Origin: Pseudomonas sp. PSB18
Lineage (GTDB): Bacteria > Pseudomonadota > Gammaproteobacteria > Pseudomonadales > Pseudomonadaceae
NCBI RefSeq assembly: GCF_014596565.1
Contig: NZ_NOIN01000004.1
Coordinates: forward strand, 434,001-498,000
Direction: 5' to 3'
DNA: 64,000 nt
The translations under genes and the position numbers were made by a program. Below are positions 9,543-18,259 of this stretch, one piece after another; position 1 is the stretch's first letter; each line of letters starts with the position of its first letter. Below the pieces are notes generated by a model. That model searched no databases. It saw nothing but the letters and a program-made list of their open reading frames with translations, and was not told the origin of the DNA.

Positions 9543-9992
9543 CTACTCAGGAATGCGCAACGACTGTCCCGGATAGATCTTGTCCGGGTTCTTGAGCATC
9601 GGTTTGTTGGCCTCGAAGATTTTCATGTACTTGTTCGCATCGCCATAGACCCGCTTGGCAATCGCACTCAAGGTGTCGCCTCTTTCGACCGTGACGAATC
9701 TGGCCTCCTTCGCCACCGGGCCGGTCACCGTGATCTGGTCATCGACACCGCTGATACCGGCCACATTACCCAATGCCAACAGGATCTTTTCCTTCTCTTC
9801 CTGACTCGCGGCTTCACCCGTGGCTACGACTTTTTCGCCCTCGACCTTCACCTGGATCTTCGAAGTATCAATGCCCGTCAGCGCGTCCCGCACGTGCCGG
9901 GTCAGCGCTTCACCATTGGCCTGGGCCTTGTCGGGTGTCAACGCATCAAGAATTTTCTCACCGGCATCTTTCAAAAAACTGAAAAGGCTCAT
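9543..9992 (-). CDS. BON-LysM protein, Kbp/YgaU type
   Basis: A 149-residue protein with an N-terminal helical segment, a BON domain (about 25-90, VEGEKVVATGEAASQEEKEK) and a C-terminal LysM domain (about 97-148) starting VTVERGDTLSAIAKRVYGD. This is the architecture of E. coli Kbp (YgaU), a cytoplasmic potassium-binding stress protein. No signal peptide is seen, so it is probably not a wall-binding secreted protein. A potassium role is inferred only from domain order. It is divergent from the LysR gene. Confidence 0.85.
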   Translation of the reverse strand: MSLFSFLKDAGEKILDALTPDKAQANGEALTRHVRDALTGIDTSKIQVKVEGEKVVATGEAASQEEKEKILLALGNVAGISGVDDQITVTGPVAKEARFVTVERGDTLSAIAKRVYGDANKYMKIFEANKPMLKNPDKIYPGQSLRIPE

Positions 9993-10128
9993 CGTATTCT
10001 CTCCCTGGGTTTGAATGTCCAGACGTAACAGCCTAGACCCGAACGAAACGAACCTCGTGCCCGGCCGACCAATGACCGCGTCACGCGCAAACGCTAGAAT
10101 TCAAATCTCCCCGCGCCCTGGAGCGAAG

Positions 10129-11016
10129 ATGGACATCAAGCAGCTGAAATTTCTCATCGCGCTGGACGAAACCCGCCACTTCGGCCAAGCCGCCGCACGC
10201 TGTCACATCACCCAACCGACCTTGTCGATGCGCCTGCGCAGCCTCGAAGAGGAACTTGACCTGCCGCTGGTCAATCGTGGCCAGCGCTTCGAGGGCTTCA
10301 CCGCGCCAGGGGAACGAGTGCTGGCTTGGGCGCGAACGGTGCTGGCGGCTTATGACGGCCTGCAGGCCGAAGCGGCAGCCTGCCGTGGCAATCTGGTCGG
10401 CACCTTGCGCCTGGGTGTGGTGCCGCTGTCCGACTTCGACCCGTTGTCGATGATGCAACGCCTGCACGCCGAGCACCCGGACCTGCGTTTCGAACTATCG
10501 TCCCTGAGCTCCGAACAGATCCTCGAACAACTGGCGAACAACCGCATCGATCTGGGCGTTTCCTACCTCGAGCGCCTGGACAACGAGCGCTTCGAATCCT
10601 TGCCGTTCAGTCCTACCCGCATGGGCCTGCTCTACGATCAGCGCTTTTTCTTTTTCGGTGAACAACCACTGACCTGGCAAGCACTGATCGAATTGCCCTT
10701 GGGCATGCTTACCAGCGGCATGCATTTTCGCCAGTCCATCGACCACAACTTCCACAGCCGCGGCCTCGCACCCCGTCCGGTGTTGCAAACCGACGCGGTG
10801 CACCAGTTGCTGCAAGCCGTCCACGGCGGGTTGTGTTGCGCGGTGATGCCATTGAACAGTGGCCTGGATGTGCTGACCGAAGACCTGCGCATGCAACCCA
10901 TCGTTGACGCGCAAACCCTGGTCCCGCTGGGGCTCATCATGCGCCGCGGTGCCCCACGCTCGGCGTTGGCAGAGGCCTGTTTCGCCCCCTATCAGAAATC
11001 AACAGTTACAACTTGA
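10129..11016 (+). CDS. LysR-type transcriptional regulator beside fdhD
   Basis: A 295-residue LysR regulator. The N-terminal helix-turn-helix is FGQAAARCHITQPTLSMRLRSLEEELDLPLV, followed by a substrate-binding effector domain from about residue 90. The ATG at 10129 is chosen over longer open frame upstream because LysR proteins start a few residues before the HTH (MDIKQLKFLIALDE). GGAG lies seven bases before it. It is followed by fdhD and a molybdopterin oxidoreductase on the same strand after 92 bases. Control of those genes is plausible but not shown. The effector is unknown. Confidence 0.88.
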   Translation: MDIKQLKFLIALDETRHFGQAAARCHITQPTLSMRLRSLEEELDLPLVNRGQRFEGFTAPGERVLAWARTVLAAYDGLQAEAAACRGNLVGTLRLGVVPLSDFDPLSMMQRLHAEHPDLRFELSSLSSEQILEQLANNRIDLGVSYLERLDNERFESLPFSPTRMGLLYDQRFFFFGEQPLTWQALIELPLGMLTSGMHFRQSIDHNFHSRGLAPRPVLQTDAVHQLLQAVHGGLCCAVMPLNSGLDVLTEDLRMQPIVDAQTLVPLGLIMRRGAPRSALAEACFAPYQKSTVTT

Positions 11017-11024
11017 TCGACGCC

Positions 11025-11038
11025 ATCTATCGATAGAT
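11025..11038. promoter_or_regulatory. Candidate operator, 14-bp perfect palindrome upstream of fdhD
   Basis: ATCTATCGATAGAT is a perfect 14-bp palindrome in the 92-base space between the LysR gene and fdhD. The surrounding bases are AT-rich compared with the flanking coding DNA. It has the dyad character of a regulator site and could be bound by the neighbouring LysR protein. No direct evidence of binding can be drawn from sequence alone. Confidence 0.4.
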
Positions 11039-11108
11039 CGGTAATAGCGATTAGACGTGGCAGATTGCCGCATTTAGTCTTATCACTATTCGAATCGTCG
11101 GTGATGCC

Positions 11109-11948
11109 ATGAAAGCCAAGCCTCCGGTCTGTCCGGTGCCCGCCGCGCAAACGCCCGCGCCCAGCGCCAGCCAGAGCTATCACTACAGCAACCTGGATCA
11201 TTCCCAAACGGACAGCACAGCCCTGGCCGAGGAAGTGGCGCTGGCGATCGCCTATAACGGCATCAGTCAGGCAGTCATGCTGGTCACCCCCACCGATCTT
11301 GAGGATTTCATCATCGGTTTCAGTCTGGGCAGCGGCATCATCGAAGACCCGTCGGACATCTATGACCTGCAACTGAGCGGCACCGGCTCCGCACAATATG
11401 CCCAAGTGACCATCGCCAACCGCGCCTTCTGGAACCTCAAGCAACAACGCCGGCAACTGGCCGGTACCAGTGGCTGCGGCCTCTGCGGCGTGGAAGCCGT
11501 GGAGCAAGCGTTGCCGGACCTGAAAGTACTGCCCGGCGCACCGCTGCCACCCGCGCAATGGCTCGATGGCCTGCGCCAACGCATCGGCCAATTCCAGCCC
11601 CTGGGCCAGCACTGCGGCGCCGTCCATGCCGCGCTGTTCATGAATGGCCAGGGCGAGTTGCTGCTGGGCCGCGAAGACATCGGCCGCCACAACGCCCTCG
11701 ACAAACTGATCGGCGCCTTGGTCCGGCAACAGATTCCGGTGGTCGATGGCGTTGCGATCGTCACCAGTCGCTGCAGCCTCGAACTGATCCAGAAAGTGTT
11801 ACGGGCCGGCATCCAGACGCTGGTGAGCCTGTCGTCGCCCACCGGCCTTGCCGTGCAATGGGCCCGTAGACACAACCTCAATCTTATTCACCTGCCGCAA
11901 AAAAGTGCGCCGCGGGTCTACAGCCCTGCGATGGAGAAACACGCGTGA
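11109..11948 (+). CDS. fdhD: Formate dehydrogenase accessory sulfurtransferase FdhD
   Basis: FdhD passes sulfur from a cysteine desulfurase to the molybdenum cofactor of formate dehydrogenases, giving the active Mo=S ligand. The diagnostic redox loop GTSGCGLCGVEAVEQ with its CxxC pair is near residue 120, and GREDIGRHNALDKLIG is the conserved central block. Length is 279 residues. Its stop overlaps the GTG start of the following molybdopterin oxidoreductase by four bases. That oxidoreductase is therefore the likely client. Confidence 0.94.
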   Translation: MKAKPPVCPVPAAQTPAPSASQSYHYSNLDHSQTDSTALAEEVALAIAYNGISQAVMLVTPTDLEDFIIGFSLGSGIIEDPSDIYDLQLSGTGSAQYAQVTIANRAFWNLKQQRRQLAGTSGCGLCGVEAVEQALPDLKVLPGAPLPPAQWLDGLRQRIGQFQPLGQHCGAVHAALFMNGQGELLLGREDIGRHNALDKLIGALVRQQIPVVDGVAIVTSRCSLELIQKVLRAGIQTLVSLSSPTGLAVQWARRHNLNLIHLPQKSAPRVYSPAMEKHA

Positions 11949-14293
11949 GCAAGCATCAACAAGCCGACCAGAAACCCGTACCGCGCTATAAGCCCTACAG
12001 GGGCCCGGCCGGTGGTTGGGGAGCGCTGATCAGTGTTACCCAGGCCTGGCTGACCAGCGATAATGCGCTGAAAAACCTCCGCATGATGCTCAAGACCAAC
12101 CAGAACGGCGGCTTCGACTGCCCGGGCTGTGCCTGGGGCGATTCGCCGGAAAGCGGCATGGTCAAGTTTTGCGAAAACGGCGCCAAGGCGGTGAACTGGG
12201 AAGCGACCAAGCGCCGTGTCGATGCTGCATTTTTCTCCCGGCACAGCGTCACGTCATTGCTGGAGCAAAGCGACTACTGGCTCGAATACCAGGGCCGCCT
12301 GACCGAGCCGATGAGCTACGACGCCGAAACGGATCGCTACAAGCCCATCAGCTGGGAAGCGGCGTTTGCCCTCATCGCCAAGCACTTGCAAGGGCTGTCC
12401 AGCCCGAACCAGGCCGAGTTCTACACCTCCGGCCGGGCCAGCAACGAAGCGGCGTACCTGTACCAATTGTTCGTGCGCGCTTTCGGCACCAACAACTTCC
12501 CCGACTGCTCGAACATGTGCCACGAAGCCAGCGGCGTAGCGCTGTCGCAGAGTGTCGGCGTGGGCAAGGGCACGGTGACATTCGATGATTTCGAGCATTC
12601 CGACGCGATTTTCGTCTGGGGCCAGAACCCCGGGACCAACCACCCCAGGATGCTCGAGCCGCTGCGCGAAGCAGTGAAACGCGGTGCCCAGGTGGTTTGC
12701 ATCAATCCACTCAAGGAGCGTGGCCTGGAGCGCTTCCAGCATCCGCAGAACCCGTTCGAGATGCTCACCAACGGCAACAAACCCACCAACACCGCGTTTT
12801 TCCGGCCAGCCCTGGGCGGAGACATGGCCATCTTGCGCGGCATGGCGAAATTCCTGCTTCAATGGGAACGTGAGGCGCAAAACACCGGCGCTCCCGCCGT
12901 GTTCGACCACGCGTTTCTCAACGAGCACAGTGCCAATGTGCTGGAATACCTGGCCGTAGTCGACGACACCTCATGGGAGCAGATCGTCGAGCAGTCGGGC
13001 CTGACCCTGGTGGAAATCGAGCAGGCGGCGCGCATGTACGCCAACAGCAAGAACGTGATCATGTGCTGGGCGATGGGCATCACCCAGCATCGCCACTCGG
13101 TGGCGACCATCCAGGAAATCGCTAACCTGATGATGCTGCGCGGCAATATCGGCCGGCCCGGCGCGGGCCTGTGCCCGGTTCGTGGCCACAGCAACGTGCA
13201 GGGCGACCGGACCATGGGCATTAATGAGCGCCCACCCGCGGCGTTTCTCGACACGCTGGAGCGGCGCTTTCAGTTCAAGGTACCGCGGGAAAACGGCCAC
13301 AACGTGGTCGAGGCGATCCATGCCATGGCCGCGGGTCAGGCGAAAGTGTTCATCGGTCTGGGTGGCAACTTCGCCCAGGCCACCCCGGACAGTCACCGGA
13401 CTTTCCAGGCCCTGAGCAACTGCGACTTGACCGTACAGATCAGCACCAAGCTCAACCGCAGCCACCTGGCCCACGGGAAGGAAGCATTGATTCTGCCGTG
13501 CCTGGGGCGCACCGACATCGACCGGCAAGCCGCCGGCTCGCAAGCGGTCACTGTTGAAGACTCTTTCAGCATGGTCCACGCGTCCAATGGGCAACTGGAA
13601 CCCCTGTCGAACCAGATGCGCTCCGAGCCCTGGATCATTGCCGGCATGGCCGCCGCCACCCTGGGCGCCCGCCCGGTGGACTGGAGCTGGCTAGTGGCCG
13701 ACTACAGCCGCATCCGCGACCTGATCGCCGACACCATCCCAGGCTTCAGGGATTTCAACGAGAAACTGCACAACCCCGGCGGTTTCTACTTGGGCAACAG
13801 TGCCAGCGCACGTCGTTGGAGTACCCCGTCGGGCCGCGCCAACTTCAAGCCCAACCGATTGCCAGCTGATCTGGTGCATGAGCGCACCCGCGCCACCGGT
13901 CAGTTACCGGACCTGATCCTGCAATCCATGCGCTCCCACGACCAGTACAACACCACCATCTACGGCCTCAATGACCGTTATCGTGGGGTGAAAGGTCAGC
14001 GTGACGTGCTGTTCGTCAATGAAGCCGACATCATTCGCCTGGGCTTCAAGCCAGGGCAGAAGGCCGATATCGTCTCGCTCTGGGATGACGGTCGTGAGCG
14101 GCGGGTCAAGGGTTTTACCTTGCTGGCATTCGACATCCCTGCCGGACAGGCTGCCGCCTACTACCCTGAGGTGAATCCATTGGTACCGCTGGAAAGCACA
14201 GGCGACGAAAGCGATACCCCAACCTCGAAGTTCGTGGCAATCCGTCTGGAGGCGGCGAGTGAGGATGGGTTGATCCTGGCCAAGTCGGCCTGA
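11945..14293 (+). CDS. FdhF/YdeP-family molybdopterin oxidoreductase
   Basis: A 782-residue enzyme of the YdeP group, related to the catalytic subunit of formate dehydrogenase H. The N-terminus carries FDCPGCAWGD instead of the usual four-Cys FeS motif. The conserved SGRASNEAAYLYQLF, WGQNPGTNHPRM and RGHSNVQGDRTMG segments line the bis-MGD site. There is no twin-arginine signal, so it should be cytoplasmic. The GTG start at 11945 is coupled to fdhD. The true substrate of YdeP-type enzymes is not firmly established, so formate is an inference. Confidence 0.88.
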   Translation: MSKHQQADQKPVPRYKPYRGPAGGWGALISVTQAWLTSDNALKNLRMMLKTNQNGGFDCPGCAWGDSPESGMVKFCENGAKAVNWEATKRRVDAAFFSRHSVTSLLEQSDYWLEYQGRLTEPMSYDAETDRYKPISWEAAFALIAKHLQGLSSPNQAEFYTSGRASNEAAYLYQLFVRAFGTNNFPDCSNMCHEASGVALSQSVGVGKGTVTFDDFEHSDAIFVWGQNPGTNHPRMLEPLREAVKRGAQVVCINPLKERGLERFQHPQNPFEMLTNGNKPTNTAFFRPALGGDMAILRGMAKFLLQWEREAQNTGAPAVFDHAFLNEHSANVLEYLAVVDDTSWEQIVEQSGLTLVEIEQAARMYANSKNVIMCWAMGITQHRHSVATIQEIANLMMLRGNIGRPGAGLCPVRGHSNVQGDRTMGINERPPAAFLDTLERRFQFKVPRENGHNVVEAIHAMAAGQAKVFIGLGGNFAQATPDSHRTFQALSNCDLTVQISTKLNRSHLAHGKEALILPCLGRTDIDRQAAGSQAVTVEDSFSMVHASNGQLEPLSNQMRSEPWIIAGMAAATLGARPVDWSWLVADYSRIRDLIADTIPGFRDFNEKLHNPGGFYLGNSASARRWSTPSGRANFKPNRLPADLVHERTRATGQLPDLILQSMRSHDQYNTTIYGLNDRYRGVKGQRDVLFVNEADIIRLGFKPGQKADIVSLWDDGRERRVKGFTLLAFDIPAGQAAAYYPEVNPLVPLESTGDESDTPTSKFVAIRLEAASEDGLILAKSA

Positions 14294-14320
14294 CCATTTC
14301 TTTTCACCCGCCCACAAAAA

Positions 14321-14346
14321 AGGCCGTTTTCCATAGAAAACGGCCT
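14321..14346. terminator. Stem-loop after the molybdopterin oxidoreductase gene
   Basis: AGGCCGTTTTC at 14321-14331 pairs perfectly with GAAAACGGCCT at 14336-14346 around a CATA loop. A run of A precedes the stem, but no T run follows on the plus strand. It therefore looks like a plus-strand terminator lacking the usual U tract, or one better suited to the minus strand. Confidence 0.65.
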
Positions 14347-14503
14347 GTCCGAAGTAGCTAAAGACCGGTGCAAATACATTAAGTTCCGACCGAAAAACAA
14401 TAACTTAGAGAATTGTGCACAACTCGTGTTACTCGTCGGATTTCGATTGTCACCAAGCGAAGCCAGCCTCAGGATCGCGCCGTCATCCCTTTGAGGCTCC
14501 TCT

Positions 14504-14980
14504 ATGAAGTTCTCCTCCATTCTCTTGTTGTCCCTTGGCCTGATCAGTGGCGTCGCGTCTGCCGGCGGCACCGCCGAAGCAGGTGTGGGCGGCGCATTGG
14601 GCGGGGTTTTGGGTTCGGTTGTTGGCCAGTCCCTGGGCGGCAATACCGGTTCGACCATCGGTGCGGCCCTGGGCGGCGCGGGCGGTAGTGCCGTCGGCGC
14701 AGACAAGCACAGCCGTGGCGAAGCGGCGATCGGCGGCGCGCTGGGTGCGGCCGGCGGTAACGTGGTTGGCCGTAGCGTCGGTGGCAGCACCGGCAGCCTG
14801 ATCGGTGCGGCAGCAGGCGGTGGCGCCGGCGGCGCACTGGGTAACTACATGGGCAAGGACGATGACGATGATCGTCGCTATGAAGGTCGCCGCGGTGACC
14901 GCCGCTACTACCGTGACGGCCATCCGGGTCGTGGCCATGCCTACGGGCATCGCAAGCATCACCGCTACTACCGCGACTAA
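14504..14980 (+). CDS. Secreted glycine-zipper protein
   Basis: A 158-residue protein with a clear signal peptide (MKFSSILLLSLGLISGVASA, cleavage near 20-21). Repeated GxxxG glycine-zipper segments follow to about residue 116 (for example GGALGGVLGSVVGQSLGG and SLIGAAAGGGAGGALG). The final 40 residues change to DDDDD and then Arg, Tyr and His-rich sequence. Glycine zippers typically insert in or pack against the outer membrane. The tail could bind metal or polyanions, but that is speculation. It is flanked by terminators on both sides, so it is monocistronic. Confidence 0.82.
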   Translation: MKFSSILLLSLGLISGVASAGGTAEAGVGGALGGVLGSVVGQSLGGNTGSTIGAALGGAGGSAVGADKHSRGEAAIGGALGAAGGNVVGRSVGGSTGSLIGAAAGGGAGGALGNYMGKDDDDDRRYEGRRGDRRYYRDGHPGRGHAYGHRKHHRYYRD

Positions 14981-15011
14981 CCAAGCGGGCTGATACCAGC
15001 CGAATCTGGAG

Positions 15012-15047
15012 ATCGCAGCCTACCGCTTGCCGGAGGCTGCGATTTTT
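15012..15047 (+). terminator. Rho-independent terminator of the glycine-zipper gene
   Basis: ATCGCAGCCT at 15012-15021 pairs with AGGCTGCGAT at 15034-15043 and is followed by TTTTT. The stem-loop begins 32 bases after the stop codon. It faces the convergent thioesterase gene, whose stop lies just downstream. Confidence 0.85.
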
Positions 15048-15051
15048 CGTT

Positions 15052-15471
15052 TCAAACCAGCAACTGTTCCAGGGCTGCACGCAACCGATCCGGAATCGCC
15101 ACCGGCCGATTCGACGCCCGGTCCACGAACACGTGGACAAAGCGCCCCGCTGCGCAGGCCTCTTCCTCTCCCGCCTTGAATACCGCCAGTTCATACTGCA
15201 CCGAACTGCTGCCCAACTTCCCGACCCGCAGGCCCACGTCAATTCGCTCGGGGAATGCGATGGACGCAAAGTAGTCGCAGGCCGAACTCACCACAAACGC
15301 CACGACCTCCCCACCCTGGATATCCAGGCCGCCGACCTCGATCAGGTAGGTGTTCACCGCCGTATCGAAGAAGCTGTAGTAGGTGACGTTGTTGACGTGA
15401 CCGTACACGTCGTTGTCATGCCAACGCGTAGTGATGGCTTGCAGGTGAGGGTATTCGGTACGTTGGGGCAT
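15052..15471 (-). CDS. Acyl-CoA thioesterase, YbgC/4HBT hot-dog family
   Basis: A 139-residue hot-dog thioesterase. [26 protein letters not shown] is the 4-hydroxybenzoyl-CoA thioesterase-like active-site segment, with the catalytic Asp in HDND. It lies 42 bases downstream of a 3-hydroxyacyl-CoA dehydrogenase gene on the same strand and is probably co-transcribed. A role in releasing acids from short or branched acyl-CoAs of that pathway fits the context. The exact substrate is not visible. Confidence 0.88.
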   Translation of the reverse strand: MPQRTEYPHLQAITTRWHDNDVYGHVNNVTYYSFFDTAVNTYLIEVGGLDIQGGEVVAFVVSSACDYFASIAFPERIDVGLRVGKLGSSSVQYELAVFKAGEEEACAAGRFVHVFVDRASNRPVAIPDRLRAALEQLLV

Positions 15472-15513
15472 CAGTTGTCCTTTTCGGTTGTCAGTGGTCG
15501 TTGCGGGGGGTGG

Positions 15514-16731
15514 TTACCGCTGCGCGAATCCCTTGCCTTGGGCCGCCAGCTCCCCGATCAGACGCGCAGGCCTCCACTGGTCTCCCTGCTTGGTTTCGAG
15601 CTCCAACAGTCGCGCGTGGATATCCTCAAGTCCTTGCTGGTCAGCCCAGGCCATCGGACCACCTTTGTCCGCCGGAAAGCCGTAGCCATTGAGGTACACC
15701 AGGTCGATGTCGTGGGCCGACCCGGCAATGCCTTCCTGCAGGATCTTCGCACCCTCGTTGACCAATGCCAGCAGGCAGCGCTCGAGAATTTCCCCACTGT
15801 CGATCTCCCGGCGCTGAAAACCCAGTTCCTCACTGACTCGCTGCACCAACGCATCGACCTCTACGTCGTGCTCGGCCTGTCGGCTGCCGGGCTCGTAATG
15901 GTAATACCCGTTGCCGCTTTTCTGACCGAACCGTCCGAGCTCGCACAAGCGGTTGTCTACCTGCACCTCAGGGGCATCCTGGCCTTTGCCCGCCAGTTCC
16001 CGTGCACGCCACTCCAGGTCGATCCCGACCACGTCGTACATCCGGAAGGGCCCCATGGCAAAGCCGAAGCCCTGCAACGCCGCGTCGATCTGATGAGGAA
16101 ACGCGCCCTCCAGCAACATCTTGCGAGCTTCCAACACATAGGGGTGAAGCATCCGGTTGCCGATGAATCCATGGCAATTGCCCGACACCACACTGACCTT
16201 GCCCATGCGACTGCCCAGCGCCAGGGCTGCGTCCAGCACCGACCTGGAGGTCTGCGCGCCGCGAACGATTTCCAGCAGCTTCATGATGTGCGCCGGACTG
16301 AAGAAATGCAGGCCCAGAACCTGGCTTGGCCGGCGCGTCGCGGCGGCAATGGCATCGATGTCCAGGGCCGACGTGTTGCTCGCCAGGATGGCCTCGGGTT
16401 TGAGCAAGCCATCCAGCTCTCTGAAGATCTGCTGCTTGAGCTCAAGGTTTTCATACACCGCTTCGATCACCAGATCCACGTCACGGATCGCCGCGTAGTC
16501 GCCTGCGCTGATCACTCTGGCAATACGGGCATCGGCTTCACCCTGGTCGATACGGCCCTGGCGCACGCCATGGGCATAGGTCTCGGCCACGGCTGCGAGC
16601 GCCTGTTCGAGCATTTGCGGATTGTTGTCGACCCACCGCACCGTCACTCCGGCATTGGCCAGGCACATCACGATGCCCCGCCCCATGGTGCCTGCACCGA
16701 TCACGGCGGCGTGCTCAATCGTCTGGCTCAT
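15514..16731 (-). CDS. 3-hydroxyacyl-CoA dehydrogenase
   Basis: A 405-residue NAD-dependent 3-hydroxyacyl-CoA dehydrogenase without the enoyl-CoA hydratase half found in FadB. The Rossmann motif GAGTMGRGIVMCLANAG is at residues 12-28, and the catalytic segment LGLHFFSPAHIMKLLEIV carries the conserved His. A C-terminal 3HCDH domain occurs twice (NRMLHPYVLEA and LVYLNGYGFP). The organisation resembles stand-alone beta-oxidation enzymes for short or unusual acyl chains. It heads an operon with a thioesterase. The pathway cannot be named from the neighbours alone. Confidence 0.9.
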   Translation of the reverse strand: MSQTIEHAAVIGAGTMGRGIVMCLANAGVTVRWVDNNPQMLEQALAAVAETYAHGVRQGRIDQGEADARIARVISAGDYAAIRDVDLVIEAVYENLELKQQIFRELDGLLKPEAILASNTSALDIDAIAAATRRPSQVLGLHFFSPAHIMKLLEIVRGAQTSRSVLDAALALGSRMGKVSVVSGNCHGFIGNRMLHPYVLEARKMLLEGAFPHQIDAALQGFGFAMGPFRMYDVVGIDLEWRARELAGKGQDAPEVQVDNRLCELGRFGQKSGNGYYHYEPGSRQAEHDVEVDALVQRVSEELGFQRREIDSGEILERCLLALVNEGAKILQEGIAGSAHDIDLVYLNGYGFPADKGGPMAWADQQGLEDIHARLLELETKQGDQWRPARLIGELAAQGKGFAQR

Positions 16732-17031
16732 GTCTGTTCTCTCGTCGGCGATCCAAAGACAGCCTTCACCTTAGTCAGCCGCAGGCAGTTTTTGAAATTT
16801 ATTCGTGTGATGAGCGGCATTCAGCGGATGGATGCAGATCACAGGCGCACTGGTGGATGTTGCCCTTGAAAACAGCCACGGCTGCCTTTTCCTTTGCCAT
16901 GAGGTGATACAAAACCGAGCACTTTGATGCCTCGTTCCGGCGCCGTTCGCGGGTTAAGGTGCACCGTCAATTCACGCGCTACATCGGGCCAGGAGGCCCG
17001 ATGATCAAGAGCTCTGTTCAAGGACCGAACC
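16732..17031. other. Non-coding space between divergent genes
   Basis: About 300 bases separate the 3-hydroxyacyl-CoA dehydrogenase gene from the subtilase gene, which are transcribed away from each other. I see no convincing ORF or RNA gene. The only clear structure is a 9-bp perfect hairpin just before the subtilase start (16982-17003). Promoters for both genes should be here, but none stands out by eye. Confidence 0.6.
16982..17003 (+). promoter_or_regulatory. Hairpin in the 5' leader of the subtilase gene
   Basis: CATCGGGCC at 16982-16990 pairs perfectly with GGCCCGATG at 16995-17003 around AGGA. It is 28 bases before the start codon and has no T tract, so it is more likely a leader structure or operator than a terminator. 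Confidence 0.4.
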
Positions 17032-18096
17032 ATGCCACATCTGTTTTCCGCGCTACGCGTCCTGGCCATCACGTCAGCGTCACTGCTGGCCGGCTGCCTG
17101 ACCATTCCTGAACAATCCGGCGTGGAGCCGGCCGTGTTCGAAACCCCCGAGTATCTCGCGCAACAAGGCCTGTCCGTCGTGAAGGCTTCGGCTTTGTATG
17201 CTCGTGGCGGCACCGGCCAGAACGTGACCGTGGCGCTGGTCGACTCGGGACTCAACACCCACCTGCAAGAGTTCGAAGGCAGGTTGGATGATCCGGGATA
17301 CGACTATGTCGAGGATCGTCCCGGCACGGTCGACCGCGTCGGCCACGGCACCCAGATGGCGGGCATACTCGCCGCCAACAAGGACGATCAGGGCATGCAC
17401 GGGATCGCCTTCAACGCCCGGCTGATCCCCTTTCGCTTCGGCGACAACAACGAGCCATTTTTCTTCGACAGCGAGATTGCTCGATCCTGGCAAAGTGGCT
17501 TCGACAAGGGCGCCCGCCTGTTCAACAACTCGTGGGCCAACGCCATTCCCGCAACCGAAATCAACGAATCACGTTACAACCAGGTAATGCCTGACTCACT
17601 GGGCGTTGCCCGAAAGCTGGTATCGGAAGGCGCCGTGTTTGTCTTTCCGACTGGCAACGAACTCAAGCGCGAGCCCTTGGCCGAACCAGGGTTGCCGGCG
17701 GCATTGCCTGAGCTGGAAAAAGGCTGGATCGCGGTCGTCGCACTGAAGAACGACGGCAGCGCCATCAACGGCAAATCCAATTATTGCGGGGTCGCGGCGG
17801 CGTGGTGCATCGCCGTTCCCGGTGGGGACGCAGGTGCCCAGGCAGGCCTGCTCACCGTTGCCAAGGATGGACGTTACGTACATACCGCCGGCACCTCCCC
17901 GGCTGCCGCGTTAGTCACCGGCGCATTGGCTGCGCTGCAAAGCCTTTATCCACAACTCAGTCCGCAGCAGGTACGTGAGCACCTGCTGGCGACGAGCAAT
18001 CGCACGGGTATCTACGCCAACAGCGAGGCCTATGGTCGAGGGTTGATGGACCTTGAGGCGGCTTCTCTACGCGCTCCTGAATCAATGGTTGATTGA
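17032..18096 (+). CDS. Lipoprotein subtilisin-like serine protease (S8)
   Basis: A 354-residue S8 peptidase with a lipoprotein signal: the lipobox LLAGC puts the acylated Cys at residue 22. The catalytic triad is complete: Asp71 in ALVDSGLN, His105 in VGHGTQMAG and Ser289 in GTSPAAALV. The NNSWA block supplies the oxyanion Asn. The protein ends about 40 residues after the expected end of the protease domain, with no autotransporter barrel, although many Pseudomonas S8 proteins have one. It is predicted to be anchored in a membrane facing the periplasm or surface. AAGGA precedes the ATG. The substrate is unknown. Confidence 0.85.
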   Translation: MPHLFSALRVLAITSASLLAGCLTIPEQSGVEPAVFETPEYLAQQGLSVVKASALYARGGTGQNVTVALVDSGLNTHLQEFEGRLDDPGYDYVEDRPGTVDRVGHGTQMAGILAANKDDQGMHGIAFNARLIPFRFGDNNEPFFFDSEIARSWQSGFDKGARLFNNSWANAIPATEINESRYNQVMPDSLGVARKLVSEGAVFVFPTGNELKREPLAEPGLPAALPELEKGWIAVVALKNDGSAINGKSNYCGVAAAWCIAVPGGDAGAQAGLLTVAKDGRYVHTAGTSPAAALVTGALAALQSLYPQLSPQQVREHLLATSNRTGIYANSEAYGRGLMDLEAASLRAPESMVD

Positions 18097-18118
18097 TAAA
18101 CTTCAAAGGGAAAAAACC

Positions 18119-18259
18119 ATGTCACACAAACTGACCATCCTCGTCATCACCGCATCCCTGCTATTGGGCGGATGCATGAAAATTCCCGAGATACCGCCAC
18201 TGCTTGCTCACTGTACAGCCCCGACCATAGCGCCTACGGCTTCTTCATTGCTTGGCTGA
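18119..18259 (+). CDS. Small lipoprotein, possible remnant of a subtilase paralogue
   Basis: A 46-residue ORF with AAGGG upstream and a strong lipoprotein signal ending LLLGGC. Its first 30 residues resemble those of the preceding subtilase: both end the signal with a GGC or AGC lipobox followed two residues later by IPE. After that it runs into unrelated sequence and stops. It starts 22 bases after the protease stop. Either it is a genuine small lipoprotein of the same operon or the truncated head of a second protease gene. Confidence 0.5.
   Translation: MSHKLTILVITASLLLGGCMKIPEIPPLLAHCTAPTIAPTASSLLG

Noticed and set aside
11945..14293. Selenocysteine-type formate dehydrogenase H
   Set aside because: There is no in-frame TGA in the active-site region and the N-terminal Cys pattern is of the YdeP type, so a selenoprotein is not supported.
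15133..16869. A 578-codon plus-strand frame
   Set aside because: It is antisense to the well-supported thioesterase and 3-hydroxyacyl-CoA dehydrogenase genes. The predicted protein has shadow-type composition and no recognisable domain.
17032..18096. Autotransporter protease
   Set aside because: No C-terminal beta-barrel is encoded, and the lipobox argues for a lipoprotein instead.
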